The position numbers were made by a program, and so were the translations under genes. A model generated the notes under the pieces. That model was not told where the DNA came from and did no database searches. It worked only from the letters and a program-made list of their open reading frames with translations. 6,287 nt of DNA from Candidatus Pacearchaeota archaeon (GTDB lineage Archaea; Nanobdellota; Nanobdellia; Pacearchaeales; GW2011-AR1). The stretch is taken from positions 1-6,287 of the forward strand of contig JACQLL010000065.1 of assembly GCA_016234025.1 (NCBI GenBank), read 5' to 3'. Of this stretch, positions 1-5,287 are shown in pieces (position 1 is the stretch's first letter; each line of letters starts with the position of its first letter).

Positions 1-19
1 CTTGACGTAGTCCACCAAT

Positions 20-142
20 AAATCAAAAAGTCTTTGTGTTCACCACGGACTAAAGTCCGTGGTTTGCGTGAGACTTTTGGATGCTCAAGATGCTCATCCA
101 CGCACTGAAGTGCGTGGTTTTCGCAAAGCATCTTGACATAAC
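20..142 (+). repeat. Left copy of 123-bp inverted repeat (two nested hairpins; MITE-like)
   Basis: This segment is the reverse complement of 4388-4510, with one mismatch in 123 positions (C at 67 here, T in the equivalent position of the other copy). It folds into two tandem structures of the same design. In hairpin A, 26-33 pairs with 71-78 around an inner palindrome, 42-51 with 54-63. In hairpin B, 85-94 pairs with 127-136 around an inner palindrome, 98-106 with 109-117. The inner palindromes have the form CCACGSACT...AGTSCGTGG. Subterminal palindromes of this kind are known from ends of IS200/IS605-type elements and the non-autonomous elements derived from them. No transposase is present, so the MITE label is inference. 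The promoter of the gene at 192 begins about 20 bases past the repeat. Confidence 0.93.
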
Positions 143-162
143 TCCTTTAGTTAAAGCAAATG

Positions 163-174
163 CTTATAAATAAA
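163..174 (+). promoter_or_regulatory. TATA box of the sigma-like gene
   Basis: The sequence cttataaataaa has its TATAAA starting 27 bases before the ATG at 192. Three other genes here (1404, 4575, 5288) show exactly the same spacing. This places the transcription start at or next to the ATG, so the mRNA is probably leaderless. No Shine-Dalgarno sequence is seen. Confidence 0.75.
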
Positions 175-191
175 CTGCAAGACAAGTTTTC

Positions 192-970
192 ATGAAATCA
201 AAACTTGAATCAGAAACGAGAGAGAGAAAGCCGACTAGAAAACAGATTAGAGCTATGGCTCTGGTGGAAAATCTTGCTAGAGACCTGCATGTAGGATATA
301 AAGATGAGTTAAGGTATTATTTTCTGGCAGGAATGACTTGTCAGGAAATTGCAGATGAATTAGAAATTGTTGATAGTGACCATCAAGAGCACGTAAAGAC
401 TGCAAAAGCAGCCGTTAGCTCTGCAATCAGAGGAAGTGATGGATATTTTGGAGTTGGCTACAAGTCTATTGTAAATAAAAGAGAAAGAAGCAGAACAAAT
501 AGAGAAACGCAAAAAGAAAAATTGAGAAGAAATAAATCGTTTAAACTAAAAAACTGTTTCGATATAACTAAATTGACTGAGGACGAAACACCGAGAATTC
601 CGGAAAGATTGGAGCCAGAGAGAAGAGTTGAACAATCATTATTAGCAGAAAAACTTGAAGAGGTCATGCAGACGCTTTCTTACAGAGAAAGAGAAGTTTT
701 AAAATTTAGATATGGACTTTTTGACTATGGAGAGTACACATATGACGAAATAAGTAAAATGTTTGCCATAACAAGAGAGAGAGAGTCAGACAAATCGAAT
801 TTCGTGCAATTGCAAAGCTATCTTTTTTACCAAGATCTGTTTTTCTGGAAGAATTTTTAGATAAACCTCCAAATTGGATTTTTCATAAATGGCACAACCA
901 AAGTAGAATCAATTATGCAACACCAAATTATACAGGAGAAAGGTTTCAAATATTGCCTATGGTCGATTAA
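192..970 (+). pseudogene. Frameshifted gene: sigma-70 region-4-like helix-turn-helix protein
   Basis: Read straight from 192, the frame ends at 862 after 222 codons, but it leaves its family at residue 197. Residues about 153-197 look like sigma-70 region 4: LEEVMQTLSYREREVLKFRYGL, then a helix-turn-helix around YTYDEISKMFAITRER. Known sigma proteins continue with VRQIE. Here that motif is found two bases further on, after an (AG)6 tract at 774-785. Removing one AG gives TRER-VRQIE and an open frame to the TAA at 968-970, about 258 residues in all. An N-terminal part (about residues 40-80, FLAGMTCQEIADELEI) looks like another helix-turn-helix, and residues 95-120 are very basic. Archaeal RNA polymerase does not use sigma factors, so a DNA-binding regulator is more likely than a true sigma factor. 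The break could be real mutation, reversible repeat slippage, ribosomal frameshifting or an assembly error. Confidence 0.8.
774..785 (+). repeat. (AG)6 dinucleotide tract at the frame break
   Basis: Six AG units lie directly before the bases encoding VRQIE of the sigma-like helix-turn-helix. With five units the gene reads through to 970; with six it ends at 862. The tract is the likely site of the two-base change. Confidence 0.9.
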
Positions 971-982
971 TTATTATTTAGC

Positions 983-1132
983 TTATTTGTTAATTTTACT
1001 TACTCTATGGATAACTGCATCCTGGAACAAACGAAAAGATTTTCTCATTTCTTTTTGATAAACGTATGGTATTCCAAGCACGTCTTTACATTTTTTGCAT
1101 TTCAAGTCTTGGATATTTTCTAATTTTTTTGC
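983..1132 (-). CDS. Possible short CxxC (zinc-knuckle-like) ORF, no normal start codon
   Basis: A minus-strand frame, open from a stop at 1135-1133 to TAA at 985-983, encodes 49 residues including DLKCKKCKDVLGIPYVYQKE and a basic C-terminus ending SKINK. The CKKC pair followed by a hydrophobic and aromatic stretch looks protein-like rather than random, but the second cysteine pair of a zinc ribbon is missing. There is no ATG before the CxxC motif; the best candidate would be TTG just before KCKKC. The frame is offset by one base from the antitoxin relic and meets it at an A7 run (T7 at 1124-1130 on the plus strand). One A fewer there would fuse the two. It could be a decayed gene or part of a broken fusion. 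Its function is not recognised. Confidence 0.3.
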   Translation of the reverse strand, partial: AKKLENIQDLKCKKCKDVLGIPYVYQKEMRKSFRLFQDAVIHRVSKINK

Positions 1133-1309
1133 CTACCTTTTCCGCGTCTTCTTCAGTCAATTCGCTTTTCGCCAATATTTTGTCCATCAATTCCAATTTT
1201 CTTGCTCTGTCCCATAAAGCTTGCCTTGCTATTTCGCTCCATTTTATGTACAAGTGCTTTCTCATAGTTTATGCAGGTCCTTTGGAATTGCAAACGTCAT
1301 GTTTGTCAT
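1086..1309 (-). pseudogene. VapB-like archaeal antitoxin, frameshifted relic
   Basis: On the minus strand, an ATG at 1309 (a second in-frame ATG is at 1300) encodes MTNMTFAIPKDLHKL and then TGA. The reading continues one base back, from the ATG overlapping that TGA at 1265-1263, with MRKHLYIKWSEIARQALW and then RKLELMDKILAKSELTEED, ending at TAA 1088-1086. Joined together this is about 74 residues. It matches the familiar archaeal VapB-type pattern: a short N-terminal strand, 'LHK-M-KH--IKWSEIARQA', then 'ARKLEL-D-ILA-SELTEEDAE'. In intact relatives these two parts lie in one frame. No PIN-domain toxin gene follows, and I see no convincing TATA box ahead of 1309, which fits a dead orphan. A -1 frameshift or ATGA-coupled expression of two pieces remains possible. 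Confidence 0.72.
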
Positions 1310-1372
1310 GAGTAGATCTAGTAAGATTACTTATTTTCCATGAAAATACTCACTTTAAAGATTTCAAACAAA

Positions 1373-1383
1373 GATTTATATAA
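1373..1383 (+). promoter_or_regulatory. TATA box of the pentapeptide-repeat gene
   Basis: gatttatataa lies with the T of TATATAA exactly 27 bases before the ATG at 1404. It is preceded by an A-rich aacaaa stretch suitable as a BRE. The closely similar aagatttataaa stands ahead of the gene at 4575. Confidence 0.75.
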
Positions 1384-1403
1384 CATAATTTTTTTGGTTC
1401 TCT

Positions 1404-2690
1404 ATGGTAAAGAAAGAAACATTGACGCGCATCTTAACAAGTGAAAGACCAATAAGTAGAGGTTATAGTAAACTCTCTAAAGTTGAAGCGTTTAATCGTG
1501 CAAGAAAACAAAGGTGGGCTGAAGATTTTTTAGGCACGGATTTATTTATTGGCTCTGGAATGAATTTGCCAGGAATTAATCTTGAGAATGTTAATCTAGG
1601 TAGCGCTAATTTAAGGCAAACTAATTTTGAAGGAGCAAATCTGAAGGGAGTTATTTTTGATTACACACACGTCGATGGAGCTATTTTCAGAAATGCCGAT
1701 TTAAGAGATTGTAGGCGTTTGTACAAAGTTGTTGCTAACGGAGCTGACTTTGAAAATGCAGATTTGAGGGGAGCATCATTCAGACCTTATCCAGAGGATA
1801 AAGATTATGACCGGATTATGAAAGGATTATTGCAGGATGCTAACTTTTCCGGAACAAAAATTACTGCAGAACAGAGAGAACAATTGATTAATTGGTTTCG
1901 TCTTTCTGAGCAAGATGTAGAATCACACTTTGTGGTCAAGCCTAGAGGAAGATACAGGCATCCATATGATTATTCCTACGAAAAAGGATTACAAGAACAT
2001 GAAAAAGCTGAAAGAGAAGGAAGAATCTTCTCAGAACAATTTAACGGAAGCACATTAGAATATGCGCTTGTTCCTGTTCAAGGAAATGAAGATATTCGCG
2101 ATCATGCTGGTTATGCTTTTGCTTTATGTAGGAGCTGTCCTGACTTAATGCAATTGCTAGGCAGCAACGAAGCCCGATACCGGGGGAAATGGCTTTATTT
2201 CGTTTTTGAAGATGTTCCAGAAGAATTTAGAGAATTTGCAGCAGTACATGAATTTGGTGAAAGAGCGGGAGGAAATCATAAAGAAGCAACGATTATAGAA
2301 TATGAAAGAGCAAGGAGTCGAGGCACGCTTGATGAATATTTATCATGGCTTGTTGCAACGTATCCAACTAGATTAATCTACGATGCTTTACACTTTTCCA
2401 ATGGAGGAGCAGAAAGATTACCAAACGAAGTTATTCAAGCTACTAGAAAAGTAATGCCAAGAAGTGCAAGTGCTTGGAAAAAAGAACAAGAAATATACCG
2501 GAGAGAAGGTCTTCCTTTTGATGTTTGGAAATTAGCTTGGAGAGGATTGACTAGTGAAGAGATCGTTCAGGGATTGCACAAAAAAGGTTATGACGCAGAT
2601 GCAAACACTGTCGAATATTGGAGAGAGCAAATGGAAATTCCAGATCACAGAGCTATACAGAGACTAACTTATTTAGAACCACTTAGATAA
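1404..2690 (+). CDS. Pentapeptide-repeat protein with a large unidentified C-terminal region
   Basis: The 428-residue protein starts with a basic stretch of about 40 residues. A run of pentapeptide repeats follows (about residues 53-127, more at 144-151), with A(D/N)LxxxxF-type units such as NLGSANLRQTNFEGANLKG and NGADFENADLRGASF. These repeats fold as a right-handed quadrilateral beta-helix; in other proteins they mediate protein contacts or mimic DNA. The rest (about 160-428) is unfamiliar. It is soluble, with no membrane segment or signal peptide. It contains FAAVHEFGERAGGNHKEA (about 278-295), rich in His and acidic residues, and a possible helix-turn-helix near WRGLTSEEIVQGLHKKGYDA (379-398). 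The start is fixed by the TATA box 27 bases upstream. The 3' end overlaps the convergent gene by 22 bases. Function is not assigned; a host-interaction or defence-related role is only a guess. Confidence 0.9.
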   Translation: MVKKETLTRILTSERPISRGYSKLSKVEAFNRARKQRWAEDFLGTDLFIGSGMNLPGINLENVNLGSANLRQTNFEGANLKGVIFDYTHVDGAIFRNADLRDCRRLYKVVANGADFENADLRGASFRPYPEDKDYDRIMKGLLQDANFSGTKITAEQREQLINWFRLSEQDVESHFVVKPRGRYRHPYDYSYEKGLQEHEKAEREGRIFSEQFNGSTLEYALVPVQGNEDIRDHAGYAFALCRSCPDLMQLLGSNEARYRGKWLYFVFEDVPEEFREFAAVHEFGERAGGNHKEATIIEYERARSRGTLDEYLSWLVATYPTRLIYDALHFSNGGAERLPNEVIQATRKVMPRSASAWKKEQEIYRREGLPFDVWKLAWRGLTSEEIVQGLHKKGYDADANTVEYWREQMEIPDHRAIQRLTYLEPLR

Positions 2691-3445
2691 ATGCTCAGTC
2701 CCTCAACGCTGTCCTCTACCATTGTTGGCGATTCGTTTATTATTCTTATATTTTTATTTCTTGGTAAATTCTTCAGCAAATTTTCCCATTCTTTCCTTTC
2801 TGTTGTTTTATGATGTTTCTCGCCTTTTTCTCCGTAAACAATTCCGGAAAAATGACAATGCCAGTTTTCTTGAGGAAAGATTTTCTCTATCTTTTTGTAA
2901 TCAACTTCTTTTTCTCTTGCGAGAATGTGCGCGAAGTCAATACAGAAAGAACAACCTGTTTCTTTGACCAAAGATGCGACTTCTCCGACGCTCCCAAAAA
3001 CATTTACCTTTCCCATCGTCTCTGGAGATATTTCTATCTCCCACTTGTTTTTCTTTTTTGCATTCATAATCTCTTTCACGGCCTTGAGGATATTTTTATA
3101 ACTTTGCTCTCTGCTAATTTTAGCGTAAAAACCGGGATGAAATACAACACACTTCGCTCCGAGAATTTCCCCTATCTCGCAGGCATCTAAAATTCTTTTT
3201 TTGCTCGCTTCCAACTTCTTTTCATCTTCGGCATTCAGATTAATAAAATAAGAGCCATGAATAGATAATTCTATGTTTAATTTTTTAGCCAATTCACCAA
3301 TCAATTTCGCATCTTCTTTTTTTATATAATTTGAATAGGTAAAAGAAATCTCACACGCTTGTAATCCCTTCCGATGATAATCCTCCAGCGTAGCCTTGGC
3401 GGTCTTCACGGGACCTAAACCCGCAGGACCAAATTTTATTGTCAT
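2669..3445 (-). CDS. Endonuclease IV-type TIM-barrel protein (AP endonuclease family 2)
   Basis: A 258-residue protein with the motif series of the endonuclease IV/xylose-isomerase-like TIM barrel, in the shorter form found in archaea. Numbered from the ATG at 3445: FGPAGLG at the N-terminus; SIHGSYFINL (His63); VFHPGFY (His103); ISPETMGK (Glu142); CIDFAHI (Asp170, His173); HCHFSGI (His198); GEKHH (about 209-212); NESP (Glu238). These match the three-zinc ligand set of E. coli Nfo, except that Glu-Lys-His appears where Nfo has Asp229-x-His231. Nfo enzymes cut DNA 5' to abasic sites in base-excision repair; some family members act on sugars instead, so DNA-repair activity is likely but not certain. 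An upstream in-frame ATG at 3451 would give 260 residues, but the TATA-like box lies 27 bases from 3445, so 3445 is preferred. The 3' end overlaps the pentapeptide-repeat gene. Confidence 0.85.
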   Translation of the reverse strand: MTIKFGPAGLGPVKTAKATLEDYHRKGLQACEISFTYSNYIKKEDAKLIGELAKKLNIELSIHGSYFINLNAEDEKKLEASKKRILDACEIGEILGAKCVVFHPGFYAKISREQSYKNILKAVKEIMNAKKKNKWEIEISPETMGKVNVFGSVGEVASLVKETGCSFCIDFAHILAREKEVDYKKIEKIFPQENWHCHFSGIVYGEKGEKHHKTTERKEWENLLKNLPRNKNIRIINESPTMVEDSVEGLSIYLSGSK

Positions 3446-3465
3446 ATACATTTCTAAACAATAAA

Positions 3466-3475
3466 ATTAATAAAC
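3466..3475. promoter_or_regulatory. Shared bidirectional AT element for the two divergent genes
   Basis: attaataaac reads as a TATA-like box in both directions: gtttattaat on the minus strand, with its key T 27 bases from the ATG at 3445, and ttaataaac on the plus strand, 28 bases from the ATG at 3496. The two starts are 51 bases apart and their midpoint (3470.5) falls inside the element. No second AT box of suitable spacing is seen. Confidence 0.55.
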
Positions 3476-3495
3476 GTATGCAAAATAAAAGTTGA

Positions 3496-3882
3496 ATGAC
3501 TGAAATGAGAAAAATAAGTCCATCTGAATTAAGAAAGTTTCATGAAGAGAGAAGCAAGGGAGCTGTTTATTTTGTAAAAGCAAAGATTAAACATCCTCCT
3601 CTTTATTCTGGAATTATTACAGGACCCTCAATGTTTGTCGAAGAATTTCGGACAGAAATTCCTATATTTGCATTGAAAGACAACTTTTTGTCTGATATAA
3701 AAAGAGGAGACATTGGAAGTTTAATCGACGCTGAATTTGAAAATAGAAAAATACAATATCTAAAAATTAATTGGAGAAAGGCTATACAAATTTATTATTC
3801 AGGTCCTGTTCAGTTGTCTGAAAAAAGGTACGTCACTTTAGAAAGAATGTTTGACATTATTCAAGGAAAGTTAAAGAAATAA
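3496..3882 (+). CDS. Hypothetical protein, 128 residues
   Basis: I do not recognise this family. The protein is small, soluble and basic (many Lys/Arg, ending GKLKK), with no signal peptide, membrane helix or cysteine. The N-terminus is helical in character (ISPSELRKFHEERSKG). The middle alternates hydrophobic and polar residues (AVYFVKAKIK, YSGIITGP, KYLKINW-like stretches), suggesting a compact beta-rich core such as a small barrel. ATG 3496 is chosen over the in-frame ATG at 3505 because it lies 28 bases from the shared TATA-like element. The gene is divergent from the TIM-barrel gene and ends 5 bases before the end of the convergent membrane-protein gene. It may be co-expressed with the TIM-barrel gene through their shared promoter; that is inference. 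Confidence 0.75.
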   Translation: MTEMRKISPSELRKFHEERSKGAVYFVKAKIKHPPLYSGIITGPSMFVEEFRTEIPIFALKDNFLSDIKRGDIGSLIDAEFENRKIQYLKINWRKAIQIYYSGPVQLSEKRYVTLERMFDIIQGKLKK

Positions 3883-3887
3883 ACCTG

Positions 3888-4337
3888 TCATGTAACAACA
3901 AGATTCAAGTTCTCGTCGATTTCTCCGAGGTTTTGAACGATGTAAGTATGAAGTTTTTTGATTATCATTGTTTGCAATTCTTCTTTTAACTTTCCGCTGC
4001 ATCGTTCTAAGTCCCTTTCCGGATATGTCGCAAATCCTTCCGGGTAAATGCATTCCATACCATATCCCTTAAGATTTTCTATTTCTACTTCTCCTGTCTT
4101 CGGTTGTAAAAGCGTTACTTCTATCGCACAGCCGTTGTTCTTTTTTCCAAGAATTTCATATTTCCAAGTTGCCTCCGATTCATCCGCAACGTAAGTCGCC
4201 TTGCTGCATTTTCTCATTTCGTCCTGAAAACATTCAAAGCTCTCGCATTTTTCAGAATGAAAAAAACTAAATCTTATAGATAATGCGATGAAAATAACTC
4301 CTATCAGAATAAAGATGATAACTTTTTTATTTTTCAT
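3888..4337 (-). CDS. Small membrane-anchored protein with six extracytoplasmic cysteines
   Basis: From ATG 4337 the protein has 149 residues. A short positive N-terminus (MKNKK) is followed by one hydrophobic helix (about residues 6-26), so it is a signal anchor or uncleaved signal peptide with the remainder outside the cell. The outer part has six cysteines (31, 36, 44, 70, 96, 113), an even number that suggests disulfide bonds. The opening pattern CESFECFQDEMRKCSKATY, followed by a charged region with NGCAIEV, recalls small unnamed membrane proteins common in Woesearchaeota-type genomes; I say this from memory and at low confidence. A TTG 18 bases upstream (4355) is in frame but would precede the transcript start predicted from the TATA box. 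Function is unknown. Confidence 0.8.
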   Translation of the reverse strand: MKNKKVIIFILIGVIFIALSIRFSFFHSEKCESFECFQDEMRKCSKATYVADESEATWKYEILGKKNNGCAIEVTLLQPKTGEVEIENLKGYGMECIYPEGFATYPERDLERCSGKLKEELQTMIIKKLHTYIVQNLGEIDENLNLVVT

Positions 4338-4367
4338 GTTTCTCTTTTTAATCAAAAAGCGTTGTTG

Positions 4368-4375
4368 TATTTAAA
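4368..4375 (-). promoter_or_regulatory. TATA box of the six-Cys membrane-protein gene
   Basis: Reading leftwards, tttaaata predicts a transcript start near 4346. That leaves about 9 untranslated bases before ATG 4337 and excludes the TTG at 4355 as the start. It lies just inside the right copy of the inverted repeat. Confidence 0.55.
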
Positions 4376-4387
4376 GTTTGCCGAATT

Positions 4388-4510
4388 GTTATGTCAAGAT
4401 GCTTTGCGAAAACCACGCACTTCAGTGCGTGGATGAGCATCTTGAGCATCCAAAAGTCTCACACAAACCACGGACTTTAGTCCGTGGTGAACACAAAGAC
4501 TTTTTGATTT
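4388..4510 (-). repeat. Right copy of 123-bp inverted repeat
   Basis: Reverse complement of 20-142 with 122 of 123 bases identical; positions of the two copies sum to 4530. Similarity stops abruptly at both sides (4387 and 4511), so the copied unit is well defined. Both hairpin structures are intact here. The one difference (the partner of base 67) lies in the unpaired internal loop of hairpin A, so it does not disturb a stem. The copy sits between two divergent promoters (4368-4375 leftward, 4546-4553 rightward), and no gene needs to be read through it. Confidence 0.93.
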
Positions 4511-4545
4511 TCAAGATTATCTTTATAGAGTTTAGTTTAACAAGA

Positions 4546-4553
4546 TTTATAAA
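4546..4553 (+). promoter_or_regulatory. TATA box of the gene at 4575
   Basis: tttataaa has its TATAAA starting 27 bases before the ATG at 4575, indicating a leaderless transcript. Upstream aacaaga could be a BRE. Confidence 0.75.
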
Positions 4554-4574
4554 CTACATCTTTATATTTCCCCA

Positions 4575-5201
4575 ATGGATAGAAAGCATTTTGAGCCAAA
4601 CAAAAGAAGTTCATTTACTTTAGAGTCAGGAAAATTAATAATCGCGGATCCTTTTCTTCTTGGATATCCTGAAGAAATAGAAGACAAAATCTGCGCAAAA
4701 ATTAGGGATCAGAAAGACGGCGAATACGGGTCCGTTACTTATCTTTCAAGAGGAGTTATTTACTACTATCCTGAAGACAGCTCCTGGAATGTGTATAGGA
4801 CTGAAAGAGGACTATCGATTGTAAATGACAATGAAGGTGAGGACCGCGTAATGAAGAAGATTTGCGAAAAAAATTTGCCGGAGAAAACAAAAAAGAAAGA
4901 ATTAAGAGAAAAAGGTTTTTTGTTTGAAACTGACAGCAACGCATGCGTATTATTTATTGGAGATCAAAGAGTTTTTGGATTAGATGAGAGTGAATTCCAG
5001 TTTCAACGAGAATTGAGAAATTTAGATGAGTTGGCAAAACACGACAAATGGAGTGAAAGGTTCTACAATGATCAGAGAAGAAGCTTATTGCGCCACCATA
5101 GAGAATATGCTTTAGAGAGGCATCAACACCTCGCCGAAATAAAACCTGGAAAGTATTCTTGCAGGATCAGGCAAAACGGGATAGGAATTAATTTATTATA
5201 A
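4575..5201 (+). CDS. Hypothetical protein, 208 residues
   Basis: I do not recognise this family. The N-terminal SGKLIIADPFLLG (residues about 18-30) resembles the 'SGK---ADP' opening seen in several unrelated uncharacterised families, where it begins a small beta domain. It is followed by a Gly/Tyr-rich stretch (YLSRGVIYYYPEDSSW) and a very charged Lys/Glu helix region (about 95-115). The C-terminal third has a Arg/His-rich helical segment (DQRRSLLRHHREYALERHQH) and closes with KPGKYSCRIRQNGIGINLL, a likely beta hairpin. There is no signal peptide or membrane segment, so it is probably cytoplasmic. The start is set by the TATA box 27 bases upstream. It lies immediately outside the right inverted repeat and is probably transcribed alone. 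Confidence 0.78.
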   Translation: MDRKHFEPNKRSSFTLESGKLIIADPFLLGYPEEIEDKICAKIRDQKDGEYGSVTYLSRGVIYYYPEDSSWNVYRTERGLSIVNDNEGEDRVMKKICEKNLPEKTKKKELREKGFLFETDSNACVLFIGDQRVFGLDESEFQFQRELRNLDELAKHDKWSERFYNDQRRSLLRHHREYALERHQHLAEIKPGKYSCRIRQNGIGINLL

Positions 5202-5259
5202 ATTCTAAACTGTGTCTCTCTTGCTCAATTTTTCGTTGGACTTGTTTCCATCAAAACCC

Positions 5260-5267
5260 TTATAAAC
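5260..5267 (+). promoter_or_regulatory. TATA box of the eL41-like gene
   Basis: ttataaac with TATAAA starting at 5261, exactly 27 bases before the ATG at 5288. This gives the short ORF its own promoter and argues that translation starts at 5288 rather than at the internal ATG 5327. Confidence 0.75.
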
Positions 5268-5287
5268 CGACTTTTTCTCAAGAGGGA

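Noticed and set aside
20..142. CRISPR array or rho-independent terminator
   Set aside because: Only two non-identical palindromes occur per copy, without regular spacers, and the long double-stem design has no following T run.
458..667. 69-codon minus-strand open frame
   Set aside because: Antisense to the sigma-like gene; low-complexity Ser/Leu/Phe text typical of a reverse-strand shadow.
1066..1311. 81-codon plus-strand open frame, hydrophobic and looking membrane-like
   Set aside because: It is the antisense of the antitoxin relic; the Leu/Phe/Ser-rich text arises from the complement of its Lys/Glu codons, and there is no promoter at the right distance.
1404..2690. HExxH metalloprotease motif in the pentapeptide-repeat protein
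   Set aside because: The text is HEFGE followed by a more distant His, not HExxH; kept only as a possible metal-binding segment.
2722..3190. Two plus-strand open frames (81 and 126 codons)
   Set aside because: Both are antisense to the TIM-barrel gene, whose metal-ligand motifs show which strand codes.
3449..3451. ATG at 3451 as the start of the TIM-barrel gene
   Set aside because: It adds only two residues (MY) and lies just 21 bases from the TATA-like box, while 3445 fits the 27-base spacing seen elsewhere.
3871..4053. 60-codon minus-strand open frame
   Set aside because: It lies in another frame within the six-Cys membrane-protein gene on the same strand and has no promoter of its own.
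4378..4623. 81-codon plus-strand open frame across the right inverted repeat
   Set aside because: Most of it is hairpin repeat sequence, and it runs out of frame into the gene at 4575.
4756..4944. 62-codon minus-strand open frame
   Set aside because: Antisense to the gene at 4575-5201, with the Phe/Leu/Ser composition of a shadow.
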